A DNA stretch of 64,000 bases from Vibrio sp. JC009 (GCF_029016485.1 NZ_CP092107.1:682001-746000); one strand, 5' to 3'; positions 9,037 through 18,770 are shown, counted from the stretch's first letter. A program made the numbers and translations. The notes: generated from the sequence alone by a model not told the origin.

Positions 9037-9120
9037 ACATTAGATTTGAGCATAATTGATCACTCGATACCTTGTTCAAATTCCAGCAAAGAGTGAGAAA
9101 TTATCAAAGGTTCAGAATTG

Positions 9121-9158
9121 AAAAAGCCACCGCTAACAAAAAGTGTTAACGGTGGCTT
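9121..9158 (-). terminator. Rho-independent terminator of the chemoreceptor gene
   Basis: A 15-bp stem with one mismatch (AAGCCACCG arm against CGGTGGCTT) has a 5-base loop. On the minus strand it is followed by a T-run. It lies about 30 bases after the stop codon of the chemoreceptor gene. Confidence 0.85.
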
Positions 9159-9190
9159 ATTGAGGTCAGAGAGCTAAATCTGGCTCTGAA

Positions 9191-10936
9191 TTATTTGGTC
9201 TTAAAGTTATCTACCAGCGCCTGCAGATTTGATGCAAGCTGTCTCAGGTGAGCACTTGAATCGGCAATCTGATTTGAGCTCTGTGAAGATTCATTGGCAA
9301 CCTGATTAATACGGGACAGGTTACGGTTGATCTCTTCAGCAACCGATTGCTGCTCATTTGAAGCACTTGCGATCATCATGCTCTTCTCGCTGATATCGGT
9401 AACAGAAGCGGCGATCTGCTCAATGCTCTGGCCAGCGGCTTCCACTTCAGAAACTGTGGTAGACACTCTGTCCAGACCTTTCTGCATTGCTGTCGACGCA
9501 CGGCCTGCACCAGCCTGAAGACTGGAGATGATTTCCTGAATCTCAGAAGTAGAAGTCTGAGTTCTGCTGGCAAGGGTTCTTACTTCATCAGCAACTACGG
9601 CAAAGCCTCGTCCCTGCTCACCGGCACGCGCGGCTTCAATTGCAGCGTTAAGAGCCAGCAGATTGGTCTGGTCAGCAATCTCACCAATAACGCTAAGTAC
9701 AGAATCGATGTTGTCTGTTTCTGTATTCAGATCTTCAATCACTTTCGAGATAGAGGTAATTTCATCAGACAGAGATTTCACATTGTCGACAACCACAGCG
9801 ACAGCAGAGTTTACATTGGTTACCTGAGAATTCGCATCTTCAACAGAGGTTGAAGTATCTTCCGCACTCCGGGCAACTTCGCTTACCGTTGAAGACATCT
9901 GATTCATTGCAGTTGCAACCTGCTCCACTTCGCTAAACTGCTGCGCAATACCTTCACGGGTCTGAGTACTGACAACGGACAGATCCTGCGCCGCCTGAGC
10001 CACATCATTTGCAGCCAGTTTTACGCTTGAAATAGTCGCATCCAGAGAGTCGGTCATGGTTGACAGACCCGCTGATAAGCCTTTTCTGGAATACTTACCT
10101 TCAGCACCTGAGCTTACCAGATCCCCCTCGGCAATCTTGTTCATTGAGTTCAGAACGGTGACAGGCTCACCACCGATCTGACGCATAATGCCGGTATAAA
10201 TAAAGTAGAAAGAGACCAGAATGATTACGATGGTAATCAGGATACAGATCAGTACCAGATTTTCGAAATAGGCAGCCTCTTTTGCCTTATCGATAACCTG
10301 TGTTTTGGTTCGTTCATCTAAAAGAGCCAGGAATTCGTTTACCGGCTTCATGATTTTCGCTTTATCTGCATGATACTGGTTATCGTGCATAATACGACGC
10401 GCCATCTCCCGGTCAGGCTCACCGCGTTTTGTGTAACTGCCACTACCATTATCAAACAAACCTTTCACGGCATTCATAGCAATGGTTTCAGTGGTAACCA
10501 AACCGTCTGAATTATTTTGTGCCTGAGTCAGTTGCCTGAACTCTTCGTCGGTAAAGCCGGCTTTTTCCATCAGAGACTGAAGCGATTCACGCTCACCATC
10601 CGGACTTGGCTTTTCACCATAGTTCAGCACTAAATCCCAATAGATACGTTCCATATGTTGAGGGCGGGCTTTATCACCATTTCGGATAGCCAGGATATCC
10701 CAGTACATTTTTTCGTACTTATCATCGCCGGTCATCACGTAGGTACGTGCCAGACGAGTCAGGTCATCGGAACTCTGCCTTAGCTCATCCGCCAACAGGT
10801 AAGAGTTATACCTTTCCACCTGGCTGTGATACAGCTGTTCATGCTTTGACGTTGTTACATACAAAAGTGCAAATAAAATCACCAGAGCAGTCGTTGCAAG
10901 CAACGCACCCATCAGCAACAATTTTCTAATACTCAT
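9191..10936 (-). CDS. Methyl-accepting chemotaxis protein
   Basis: 581 residues from ATG at 10936, chosen because AAGGTAAG lies upstream and translation then opens directly with a signal-anchor ([13 protein letters not shown]). TM1 is about 7-27 and the periplasmic helical sensor about 28-220. TM2 is about 226-250, followed by HAMP. The cytoplasmic hairpin carries the strictly conserved tip [21 protein letters not shown]. It senses a periplasmic ligand and signals through CheA/CheW. The long all-helical periplasmic domain resembles helical-bundle sensors rather than Cache domains; the ligand is unknown. It is a single-gene unit with its own terminator. A 19-bp perfect palindrome lies about 92 bp upstream of the start. 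Confidence 0.93.
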   Translation of the reverse strand: MSIRKLLLMGALLATTALVILFALLYVTTSKHEQLYHSQVERYNSYLLADELRQSSDDLTRLARTYVMTGDDKYEKMYWDILAIRNGDKARPQHMERIYWDLVLNYGEKPSPDGERESLQSLMEKAGFTDEEFRQLTQAQNNSDGLVTTETIAMNAVKGLFDNGSGSYTKRGEPDREMARRIMHDNQYHADKAKIMKPVNEFLALLDERTKTQVIDKAKEAAYFENLVLICILITIVIILVSFYFIYTGIMRQIGGEPVTVLNSMNKIAEGDLVSSGAEGKYSRKGLSAGLSTMTDSLDATISSVKLAANDVAQAAQDLSVVSTQTREGIAQQFSEVEQVATAMNQMSSTVSEVARSAEDTSTSVEDANSQVTNVNSAVAVVVDNVKSLSDEITSISKVIEDLNTETDNIDSVLSVIGEIADQTNLLALNAAIEAARAGEQGRGFAVVADEVRTLASRTQTSTSEIQEIISSLQAGAGRASTAMQKGLDRVSTTVSEVEAAGQSIEQIAASVTDISEKSMMIASASNEQQSVAEEINRNLSRINQVANESSQSSNQIADSSAHLRQLASNLQALVDNFKTK

Positions 10937-11272
10937 AACGATACTTACCTTGTTCTCTTTATAAATTCCCCGTTCTCCGCCCACTGTTTCTTTTATTGTT
11001 GTGGAACAAGTTAAGCATATATCAGTAATACGTTTTTAAAACGTATATATGTGAAGCAGTTCATACTGATCGCAAGATTTGTGCGATTGCTCAAATAATG
11101 ACGTTACTGTTTCATGAACAAGGAAAAACCGGTCAGCAAGACTATACAAGAAAGCATCTCATTTCTTTTGTTTTTACTACTTGCCGTCATATTGTAAAAG
11201 TGCGAGAGTACGGCTCAGCCCTCATACAATATCGCAATCAAAACTCAATGACCGATCCAGGAACAGTAACGA
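10937..11272. other. Intergenic region upstream of the chemoreceptor and of a small membrane protein gene
   Basis: It contains the chemoreceptor promoter region (minus strand), a 19-bp perfect palindrome at 11028-11046, and the leader of the small gene starting at 11273. An open frame at 11098-11337 overlaps the small gene in another frame and lacks family features, so I do not call it. Confidence 0.55.
11028..11046. promoter_or_regulatory. 19-bp perfect palindrome
   Basis: ATACGTTTT-T-AAAACGTAT has two 9-bp arms around one base, about 92 bp before the chemoreceptor start codon. It is a likely binding site for a dimeric regulator; the regulator is unknown. Confidence 0.5.
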
Positions 11273-11425
11273 ATGAGAAAACACATAACTTCAATAACGG
11301 TAGGATTCTGGTTAACAACCCTGCTTGTTGCCTTTAATAACGACCCAGGGTTTTACGGCACCTGGATTTGTGTTGGTATCGCCAGCGCATTGACTGCCGG
11401 GTTAATACTTACACGAAAAAAATAG
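11273..11425 (+). CDS. Small predicted membrane protein, 50 residues
   Basis: ATG at 11273 is preceded by a good ribosome site (AGGAACAG, spacing about 6) and the frame ends at TAG 11423-11425. The product begins MRKHITSITVGFWLTTLLVAF, restated here only as a short segment with key residues: a basic N-terminus, one hydrophobic stretch at about residues 8-21, a polar hinge (NNDPGFYG), a second hydrophobic stretch at about 29-46, and a basic end (TRKK). This is the layout of a two-helix inner-membrane miniprotein. A strong terminator follows 13 bases after the stop, supporting a real transcription unit. The function is not recognised. Confidence 0.7.
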   Translation: MRKHITSITVGFWLTTLLVAFNNDPGFYGTWICVGIASALTAGLILTRKK

Positions 11426-11437
11426 CACCTCATACAT

Positions 11438-11466
11438 GCATAAAGCCCCATTGCGGGGCTTTATGC
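11438..11466. terminator. Bidirectional terminator
   Basis: Perfect 12-bp stem (GCATAAAGCCCC with GGGGCTTTATGC) and a 5-base loop, between the small membrane protein gene (plus) and the binding-protein gene (minus). The A/T-rich stem base can serve both directions. Confidence 0.8.
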
Positions 11467-11490
11467 TTTATATACATAGCTTCAAAAAGC

Positions 11491-12321
11491 TTACTCTTTT
11501 GAGTCGCAGTCAGGCTGCTCTCCTGTCATTGGTGCCGTATTATTAACACCAAACTCTCTGTCCAGTTGCTCCCGGTAGCGCTGAATCAGCCCCTCTTCTT
11601 TCATTTCCCTGATGGTTTTGGTGAGCTTATCTACCAGATGTCTGTTTTTTTCATGGATATGCATATAAGCCGGAATGGAGACAACAACGCCTGCTCTTCG
11701 GATTCCACTTTGCTCAAACTCGTCGGTATTCAATAGGGTGAACACACCAGTTTCTTCATCAACAAAGATATCACTGTAACCGGCTCTGAGCTTACATAGC
11801 CCCTGGTGAGTACTATTTGTTGCAGACAGGAAATCATCTTCCACATAGAGCGGAAGATTGTTTGCACAAATATGAATTCCCCGCCGGTATTCCACATAAT
11901 GCCCGGCTAGCTTAGGCTTGGCAAAGCTCTTCCAGTCAGTAATTGCGGCGGGTAACTCCTTGGTTGAAAATGCGCTAAAGTTAACAGCAAAGACAGGCTC
12001 TTCAATACGAATCATCGTATCGTATTTCTGGACATAACTCTTAGGCCGGGCGGGCTCACCGTCAACCTTACCGTGGGCTGCGACATCACTTGCCCGGCGG
12101 GCAGGAAAGTCCCTATACGTCACTTCCATATTCAGGCGACTGAATAACTCGTCATAAACCAGCCTTTGCCACTTGCCAAACAGCTGGGTCTCAGGCCGTA
12201 TCATCGCCATATGAAAAACTTTTTTCGGTTCAGTCTCTTCTGAAGCGAAAACAGAATTATTCATCCCGGAAATCAGAACAGCTAATAAAAGTATTACTTT
12301 AGAGAGTAGTTTCACATCCAT
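11491..12321 (-). CDS. Periplasmic amino-acid-type substrate-binding protein (SBP_bac_3-like)
   Basis: About 276 residues. A signal peptide of about 26 residues ends at NSVFASEE. The body follows the type-3 solute-binding layout (RPETQLFGKWQRLVYDELF, repeated hinge segments, a C-terminal LTKTIREMKEEGLI helix). No permease or ATPase genes are nearby. Many such orphan proteins in Vibrio act as sensors or have lost transport partners. The start is uncertain: I use ATG 12321, but a TTG two codons upstream and a GTG two codons downstream are possible. It lies 90 bases downstream of a TetR gene on the same strand and may be co-transcribed with it. Confidence 0.78.
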   Translation of the reverse strand: MDVKLLSKVILLLAVLISGMNNSVFASEETEPKKVFHMAMIRPETQLFGKWQRLVYDELFSRLNMEVTYRDFPARRASDVAAHGKVDGEPARPKSYVQKYDTMIRIEEPVFAVNFSAFSTKELPAAITDWKSFAKPKLAGHYVEYRRGIHICANNLPLYVEDDFLSATNSTHQGLCKLRAGYSDIFVDEETGVFTLLNTDEFEQSGIRRAGVVVSIPAYMHIHEKNRHLVDKLTKTIREMKEEGLIQRYREQLDREFGVNNTAPMTGEQPDCDSKE

Positions 12322-12411
12322 ATCCAACCCAACACCTGTCGATAGCCCATCATCACCTTAAGCTTAGAAGCTGGTTCACAGGTCCGATGTGAGCCAAATC
12401 AGATAGTTTAG

Positions 12412-13059
12412 TTAAAACGCCTCTGTACCGATATACTCTTTCAGACAATTTGCCACCATATTGGCGTGCATATCAATAAAGTGTCTGCCCTGCTCCTCTC
12501 CGTAGGCAATTCCCAACCTGAGAGTGGCTGCAAATTGAGTGGTTACCAGCAGCACAAACTCACCGGCAGCCTCTTTTTTACTTTCGTCGATATACTTGTC
12601 GATACGCTGTAGAATCATGTTCGCATTCCTTTGAGTATCTTCAAAGGCGAGTTGATTCAGTTTTGGGTCCACAGACTCAAACCAGATTTCTCTTAGCGCT
12701 GGTTCCTTGTGGTGAAGCTCATAAATATCAACAAAGTTTTTATGAATCACGTCTGATATCTGAGCGTGTCCCTCAAGAACTTGCAGGTTTTGCTCTATAA
12801 GTGTCCGGATCTGCTCCATATAATGCTCAGCCAGAGCAATAATGATGGTCTCTTTATCAGAGAAATACTGGTAGATAGAACTTGGCGAAACGCCCGCCTT
12901 CTTAGCAATATCGCCTATTTTCAGGCTAGCCACACCGTTTTTTTCTATCAGGTATTTTACCGCCAGAAGAATCTTTTCAACTTTCTCACGACTTCTGACC
13001 TGAGAAGGGTTACGCCTGTTTGTTGTCGTCTCAGAAATCTTTGGTTTCTTTGTTGCCAT
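12412..13059 (-). CDS. TetR-family transcriptional regulator
   Basis: 215 residues. The N-terminal helix-turn-helix (about 30-75) reads IGDIAKKAGVSPSSIYQYFS, the characteristic TetR/AcrR recognition region. The C-terminal all-helical part would bind an effector and dimerise. It is divergent from the porin-symporter-alpha-galactosidase genes across a 324-base gap and is followed by a binding-protein gene. It may control either neighbour; the sequence does not decide. The ribosome site is weak. Confidence 0.88.
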   Translation of the reverse strand: MATKKPKISETTTNRRNPSQVRSREKVEKILLAVKYLIEKNGVASLKIGDIAKKAGVSPSSIYQYFSDKETIIIALAEHYMEQIRTLIEQNLQVLEGHAQISDVIHKNFVDIYELHHKEPALREIWFESVDPKLNQLAFEDTQRNANMILQRIDKYIDESKKEAAGEFVLLVTTQFAATLRLGIAYGEEQGRHFIDMHANMVANCLKEYIGTEAF

Positions 13060-13383
13060 AACTTAAATGTCGTCTGTTATTTATCTGCAATTTGGATTCT
13101 GGCGGATACATTCTCATAAATCCTTCCTGTTCACCATGATAAATCTCACTTTCTTTGCTCTGAAGCGGTGGAAAAGTGACCTGACGCATAAAACATAAAT
13201 CATATTCACATTTAGATTTGATCTTTAATAAAAACATTATCAGTATAAAACCTGAACATGATTCACGTTCTTTTGAAGAAAAATAAGGAATAATATCGGC
13301 AACGATAGGAATCATGAATAAGAAACAAGCGGTGTGCCCTTACAAGCTGCTATTAAAAAAAGATAAGAATTCAGGATTACAAT
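13060..13383. other. Divergent intergenic region, TetR gene / porin gene
   Basis: A/T-rich region presumably carrying both promoters. I see no strong palindrome. A 45-codon frame opening at 13314 has an AGGAA ribosome-like site but overlaps the porin signal sequence, so I do not call it. Confidence 0.5.
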
Positions 13384-14826
13384 ATGAAAAAGATCTGCCC
13401 GATAGCATTAGCCATTTCCGCAGCCCTGAGTCAGGGAGCGGTTGCCAGTGAATTTTTTGCCGATTCCACTGTTGATGTGAAATGGAAAGTTAACTATTAC
13501 GATATTGAAGGTGAAGTCGATTCAGTTGCTCCGGCTGGCGACCTGTTCAACATGGAACCAGGAGCGGTCGATGGTGTTGTAAATTACGATATGAGCATCA
13601 AAGATGCCGGTACTTCCGTATGGGTTAACTGGCAGTCAGGATGGATTGCTGACACCATCGGTGTAGAAATGGAGTTTCAAGGGGCTTATCTGTTCGATCA
13701 GAGTGGAACGATTAGCGGCTCAGCTTCAGCAATGGGTGTTGACGTACCACTTCAGGCCGACAATCCATACTTCTACGGCAAAGATGCTGACGAAGATGCT
13801 ATCGGCAAAATAGGTAACGCTAACCTTCGATTTAAAACAGGAAGCAAGGAAAAAGAAACCCAACTTATCATTGGTCGCTTTACTCCAACTATCTACGATC
13901 TTCTGCACCGGCCTGATGAGATCTACTACGGTATGCACCAGGTTTATGAAGGTGTGAATATTGAAGGTCACTATGAATGGTCACGCGGGATGATCGAACC
14001 TTGGGTTCGTTATATGACCGGCTACAGCAACGAGTGGAATGAGAGCACTGTAAGATTTAAAGATCTTGATGACGTTTACTACGATTCCTACGGAAACGCT
14101 CAGTATGGCTATGATGAGATCATCAACCTTGGCTTCCACACTGTAAATGACTTCCTGACCAGCAGCGCTTCATACTCCTATGCAGAGGACTACCTGAGCA
14201 ACGGTATTATCGAGATCTATTCAGGTATTCCATACTCACTCCTGGGATGGGGCAGTGAAGAAGGCGATAAAGATCACTTTATTAAATACATGGTGAAATA
14301 TGGCTTTGAAAAAGGTCTGGGTGACAACGATGCGCATGAAACTGATGTGTATGAGTTTGCTGTGGGCCTGCAACATGGTGATCTGGACTTCCTTGTCGGT
14401 GTAACACAAAACGGTGATGAAAGCTTTTACGGCTTTGAGACTCAGGATGGTATGAACGCCGGTGGCGGCACTGCGGTATGGGGTGACGTTGCAATTCTCA
14501 ACACTTTTAAACTGGCCGGTCAACGCACTTACTTCCTGACTGGTGGTATAAACCTTGATGGAATAAACCTGCCAAACTGGCGTGTACAGGGTGTGATTGC
14601 TAACGCAAATGATACTGACCTTGAAGCACTACGATTTGATGATCGTATCAATACTCCGAACGAAGACTACACAGAAATTAACCTGGACATTGTCTACGCC
14701 AAAAACGGCTACCAGGGTGAAGGTATGAGCTACGTACTGAAACTCGGAAAAGATGATAACTTCAACGCCTTTGGCTTTGGTCTGTTCGTTGAATACAACG
14801 GCGATGTTACCAAGCTGATGGACTAA
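13384..14826 (+). CDS. Outer-membrane beta-barrel porin, OprD-like
   Basis: 480 residues. A signal peptide of about 21 residues is cleaved near GAVASEF. The mature protein is rich in alternating aromatic/polar strands, Gly and Asp, as in 16-18-strand porins. Segments such as GRFTPTIYDLL followed by YEGVNIEGHYEW resemble the eyelet-loop region of OprD-type porins. The last residue is Asp rather than Phe or Trp, which is unusual for a BAM signal; the final aromatic strand (FGLFVEYNGD) is slightly internal. Downstream are a GPH symporter and a GH36 alpha-galactosidase, so uptake of alpha-galactosides (melibiose/raffinose type) is the likely role. Confidence 0.72.
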   Translation: MKKICPIALAISAALSQGAVASEFFADSTVDVKWKVNYYDIEGEVDSVAPAGDLFNMEPGAVDGVVNYDMSIKDAGTSVWVNWQSGWIADTIGVEMEFQGAYLFDQSGTISGSASAMGVDVPLQADNPYFYGKDADEDAIGKIGNANLRFKTGSKEKETQLIIGRFTPTIYDLLHRPDEIYYGMHQVYEGVNIEGHYEWSRGMIEPWVRYMTGYSNEWNESTVRFKDLDDVYYDSYGNAQYGYDEIINLGFHTVNDFLTSSASYSYAEDYLSNGIIEIYSGIPYSLLGWGSEEGDKDHFIKYMVKYGFEKGLGDNDAHETDVYEFAVGLQHGDLDFLVGVTQNGDESFYGFETQDGMNAGGGTAVWGDVAILNTFKLAGQRTYFLTGGINLDGINLPNWRVQGVIANANDTDLEALRFDDRINTPNEDYTEINLDIVYAKNGYQGEGMSYVLKLGKDDNFNAFGFGLFVEYNGDVTKLMD

Positions 14827-14833
14827 CCTGACC

Positions 14834-14892
14834 AAGCCGGAGCTGCGTCACTCTCCCCTATAAAGTGGCACTCTCCGGCTTTCTTTTCTTTA
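14834..14892 (+). terminator. Terminator/attenuator after the porin gene
   Basis: AAGCCGGAG and CTCCGGCTT form a 9-bp stem around a long loop that itself contains a small CACT/AGTG pairing. A TTCTTTTCTTT tract follows. It lies 8 bases after the porin stop and before the symporter, so the porin can be expressed more strongly than the downstream genes. Confidence 0.7.
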
Positions 14893-14965
14893 CCATATTT
14901 TGTTACCTTTAATTTACTGCCAAGTATACGTATTTAACCGGCAGTGTTTGTTCCAAGGAGTTGTT

Positions 14966-16381
14966 GTGAATACCAAACCTTTATCTAAGTGGAAAATGGC
15001 TGCGTTTGCGATGGGCAATTTTGGTTGGTGTATTGCAACCTTTTCCTATTCCATTTTAATCACCTATTTTTACTACCCGCCGGTGGTTGACGGCACCGCA
15101 GAAATTCCTGAATTTATCAGCCGCTCCCCTGTTTTGTTTGGCGCAACCATTGTCGGCCTTATCTACGCCTTTAACCGGATTTTAGATGCGGTATCCGATC
15201 CGATCATTGCCAACCTGAGCGACCGTTCCACCAGCCGTTTTGGCCGCCGCCGCTTCTTTATGATGCTGAGCTTTATTCCCACCGCTCTGGCTTCGGCGGC
15301 AATCTTTTATCCGCCGGTTTCAGAATCCAGCGGCATGAATGTGCTCTGGTTAATTGGTTGCTGTGTGGTGGTGACCATCAGCCTGACCATGTACTGCGTT
15401 CCCTATATGTCACTTATGCCAGAGCTTGGCAAAACCGGCCGCGAGCGCGTGCTTATCTCAACATTCTGCTCGGTAACCTGGGCACTGGGTTTTGCGGCAG
15501 GACAGCTTGTCTGGGTTATTAAAGACAACCTGCAAAACAGCGGTTACACCCCGGTGGAAGCAATGCAGATGGCCGTGGCATTTTTCTCTCTGTTGGGCAT
15601 TATCGGTATGTTAATTCCTATTCTTGCGATCAATGAAGACAGGGATTGCCACAAGGGTGAAGCCCAGCGTCCGCATGAAAATCAGGGCATGTTCAGCGCA
15701 CTGAAAAATGCCATGCAGAACCGTAACTTCGCCATTTTCACCGTCTCAAATGGTCTGGCCTTTATGTCCCGGTTCTTTCTGGAAGTGGGCGCAATCTACT
15801 ACATCACAATGCTGATGGGGCTTCCGGAGTCCAACGCCTCCATGATGATGATGACGCTGTTTGGCCTGAGCTTTGTGCTTTACCCGGTTGTGGTTAAACT
15901 GTCTAAACATTACACCAAAAAGTCGCTATTCCGCTTTGCGCTCGCGGCGCAGGGAACATTGCTGATCACTTTCTCGCTTTGCTCTTATGTTCCTCAGCCG
16001 GATCTGCTGGGCTGGTCGATTATCGTTCTGTTCTCCTTCCCGCTGGCGATTCTTGGCATTATTCCTAATGTAATTGTTTCTGACCTTGCACTTTCGGACA
16101 CCAAAGAGACCGGCCATAAAAGAGAAGCCCTTTTCTTCGGTGCCAATATGTTTGCCTACAAAGCAGCCACGTCACTCACCGCGCTGATTTTCCCTTCACT
16201 TATTATTATCGGCTCGCTAAGAGAGCAGGGAGTTTCTCCTGAGCCAACCGAATTTGGCGTAACCATGACTGCGCTTATCGCTGGCCTGCTGGCTTATACC
16301 GGCGTCTGGCTGATGAGAAAGTACGACGAACACCATATTTTAGAAACGATTGGCGAAGCTATTCCAAGCCGCGCAAGCTAA
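14966..16381 (+). CDS. GPH-family sugar:cation symporter (MFS, MelB-like)
   Basis: 471 residues from GTG at 14966, chosen for the strong AAGGAG ribosome site 5 bases upstream. An upstream ATG at 14900 has no ribosome site. About 12 membrane helices are present. Typical GPH signatures are AFNRILDAVSDPIIANLSDRS near the N-terminus, followed by RFGRRRFFM. It imports glycosides with H+ or Na+. The next gene, 12 bases downstream, is an alpha-galactosidase, so the substrate is probably an alpha-galactoside. It resides in the inner membrane. Confidence 0.9.
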   Translation: MNTKPLSKWKMAAFAMGNFGWCIATFSYSILITYFYYPPVVDGTAEIPEFISRSPVLFGATIVGLIYAFNRILDAVSDPIIANLSDRSTSRFGRRRFFMMLSFIPTALASAAIFYPPVSESSGMNVLWLIGCCVVVTISLTMYCVPYMSLMPELGKTGRERVLISTFCSVTWALGFAAGQLVWVIKDNLQNSGYTPVEAMQMAVAFFSLLGIIGMLIPILAINEDRDCHKGEAQRPHENQGMFSALKNAMQNRNFAIFTVSNGLAFMSRFFLEVGAIYYITMLMGLPESNASMMMMTLFGLSFVLYPVVVKLSKHYTKKSLFRFALAAQGTLLITFSLCSYVPQPDLLGWSIIVLFSFPLAILGIIPNVIVSDLALSDTKETGHKREALFFGANMFAYKAATSLTALIFPSLIIIGSLREQGVSPEPTEFGVTMTALIAGLLAYTGVWLMRKYDEHHILETIGEAIPSRAS

Positions 16382-16393
16382 TCAGGTTGTAAA

Positions 16394-18745
16394 ATGATTT
16401 TCGAAAACAAAAGCACAAAAGAGTTTCACCTGCAAACAGATGAAACCAGCTACATCATCAAGGTGGCCGAAACCGGTCACCTGATTAATCTGCACTACGG
16501 AAGGAAAATTCGCCATCAGGAAGAATTTTCCGCATTAGACCAGCGTTTTAATGTCAAACTCGGCTCAACTACCGAATACTCACCGGGATCCGGCTGCCTG
16601 ACTCTGGAAACTTTAAAACTGGAAGCACCTGCTTACGGTAAGGGCGATTACCGCGATCCGCAGTTCCAGATTGAGTACCCGGACGGCAGCCGCACATCTG
16701 ACTTTCTCTATAAAAACCATGTGATCAGTCAGCAGAAAACCCGTCTTGAAGGACTGCCTTCCACCCATAGTTCAGATGCGAAAAAAACAGGTGCAACCCT
16801 GACCATAGTGCTTGAGGAACCGGTCAAAAAACTGCAGCTCCACCTGCATTACAGCATTTTTGAAAAAGCGAATATTATTTCCCGCAGTGCCGAAATTATT
16901 AATTCCGGTGTTGAATCAGTCACTGTAGACAAAGCATTAAGTGCCTGCATCGATTTCTCTGAATCTGACTTTGAGCTGCTGCATCTCGAAGGAAAGTGGA
17001 CCAGAGAAGCCCATATCACCAGGCACCCTCTGGCAAAAGGCCAGTTCACTATAGATTCTAAAAAAGGAGTAAGCGGTGCAAATCACAACCCTTTTTTAAG
17101 TCTGGTAAAACCGGACTGCACAGAGCAATCCGGTGAATGTTACGGATTTGGCCTGCTCTACAGTGGCAATCACGAATGTAGCGTTGAAGTCTCGCCTTAT
17201 GATTTCACCCGGGTGATGCTGGGTATCAACAGCTTTGATTTTCGCTGGCAGTTAGCGGCCGGAGAAAAACTGGCGCTTCCTGAAGTGGTCATGACCTTCA
17301 GCCGCAGTGGCTTAAACGGCATGAGCCAGAACTTCCACAGGATGGTGAATAAGCACCTTATCGCCACCCGCTGGCAGGGACACCCGCGTCCGGTTCAGGT
17401 AAATAACTGGGAAGCGACCTATTTTGACTTTAACAGCTCTAAACTGACCGCCATTGGCAAAAAAGCCAAAGAGCTGGGAATTGAACTGTTTGTTCTGGAT
17501 GATGGCTGGTTTGGTCACAGGGACGATGAAACCACCAGCCTGGGCGATTATTTCGATAATAAAAAGCTCTCCGGCGGTGTTGCCAGACTGAGTAAAAAAA
17601 TCAGGTCCATGGGACTGCAATTTGGTATCTGGGTTGAGCCGGAAATGGTCTCGGTAGACAGCGAGCTTTACCGCAAGCATCCCGACTGGGCAGTAAAGCT
17701 GTCTGACCGCTCCCCTTCTTTTGGACGGCACCAGTTGGTTATCGATATGACCAACCCGAAAGTCATCGACTATTTATATGAGCAGTTAAGTGACCTGTTC
17801 ACCCGAACAAAAGTGGATTACGTCAAATGGGATCATAACCGCAACTTCAGTGACATCTATTCCGCCCACCTTTCAAGAGAAGAGCAATCAGGTTTCGCTC
17901 ACCGTTATGTACTGGGGCTTTATCAGTTGCTCGAACGGCTGACCCAGGCTTTTCCTGATATCTTGTTTGAATCCTGCTCAAGTGGCGGCAACCGTTTTGA
18001 TTTAGGTATGCTGGCGTATATGCCCCAGACCTGGACCAGCGACAACACCGATGCTCAGGAACGAATGAAAATCCAGTACGGCACTTCTCTGCTCTACCCT
18101 CAGTCCACAATGAGTGCCCATGTCAGCGGCAGACCGTCGCATCAGGTGCTGCGCAACACGCCAATTGAAAGCCGCTTTAATGTCGCCGCTTTTGGTAATC
18201 TGGGTTATCAGCTGGATATTACTCAGCTTACCTCTTTTGAAACTAAAGCGGTCAAGGCGCAGATAGCCTTCTATAAAAAGCACCGCAACCTGCTTCAGTA
18301 CGGCGAGCTCCACAGACTAGAGTCGCCTTTTGAGCATAACCAGATGCTTTGGGCAGTAGTCAGTGAAGACAAGTCAGAAGCCCTGTTTGGCCTGTATCAG
18401 CAGCTTCAGGAGAGCAACGGTAATCTTGAAACCCCGAGGCTGGATATGCTTGACCCGGAAAGCCTGTACAAAATAGAAAGCCGCCCTCAATTTATCAATA
18501 TCCGCCATTTCGGAAATCTGGTAAACGAGCACCTGCCGGTCAGTATCAAGGACAGAGGCGTACTGCACGGCATCATAGCCAACAACTATATGCATGAAGT
18601 CACCCGCGAAGAGTACCAAATGTACGGAGACCAGATCGCCGCCTTCGGCATCCCTCTGAAAGCCCAGTTTGTCGGCACAGAAATGACAGAACATGTCAGA
18701 TACATGGGCGACTGCGGCTCGCGGATTTATCATATAAAGGCTTAA
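16394..18745 (+). CDS. Alpha-galactosidase, GH36
   Basis: 783 residues, no signal peptide, hence cytoplasmic. It has an N-terminal beta-supersandwich (about 1-330) and a catalytic barrel. The nucleophile lies in YVKWDHNRNFSD (Asp480) and the acid/base in WTSDNTDAQ (Asp550), spacing identical to characterised GH36 enzymes. ESCSSGGNRFDLGML lines the active site. The reaction is hydrolysis of terminal alpha-1,6-galactose from melibiose or raffinose-type sugars. It follows the symporter by 12 bases and is clearly the same operon. No terminator is visible after it; a 262-bp repeat element begins 25 bases past the stop codon. Confidence 0.96.
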   Translation: MIFENKSTKEFHLQTDETSYIIKVAETGHLINLHYGRKIRHQEEFSALDQRFNVKLGSTTEYSPGSGCLTLETLKLEAPAYGKGDYRDPQFQIEYPDGSRTSDFLYKNHVISQQKTRLEGLPSTHSSDAKKTGATLTIVLEEPVKKLQLHLHYSIFEKANIISRSAEIINSGVESVTVDKALSACIDFSESDFELLHLEGKWTREAHITRHPLAKGQFTIDSKKGVSGANHNPFLSLVKPDCTEQSGECYGFGLLYSGNHECSVEVSPYDFTRVMLGINSFDFRWQLAAGEKLALPEVVMTFSRSGLNGMSQNFHRMVNKHLIATRWQGHPRPVQVNNWEATYFDFNSSKLTAIGKKAKELGIELFVLDDGWFGHRDDETTSLGDYFDNKKLSGGVARLSKKIRSMGLQFGIWVEPEMVSVDSELYRKHPDWAVKLSDRSPSFGRHQLVIDMTNPKVIDYLYEQLSDLFTRTKVDYVKWDHNRNFSDIYSAHLSREEQSGFAHRYVLGLYQLLERLTQAFPDILFESCSSGGNRFDLGMLAYMPQTWTSDNTDAQERMKIQYGTSLLYPQSTMSAHVSGRPSHQVLRNTPIESRFNVAAFGNLGYQLDITQLTSFETKAVKAQIAFYKKHRNLLQYGELHRLESPFEHNQMLWAVVSEDKSEALFGLYQQLQESNGNLETPRLDMLDPESLYKIESRPQFINIRHFGNLVNEHLPVSIKDRGVLHGIIANNYMHEVTREEYQMYGDQIAAFGIPLKAQFVGTEMTEHVRYMGDCGSRIYHIKA

Positions 18746-18770
18746 GGTATTACATCCCCACCCCCAAATG

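Noticed and set aside
11098..11337. 79-residue frame
   Set aside because: No ribosome site; overlaps the better-supported 50-residue gene in another frame.
13314..13451. 45-codon frame with AGGAA site upstream of the porin gene
   Set aside because: It overlaps the porin signal sequence in another frame and has no hydrophobic or family features.
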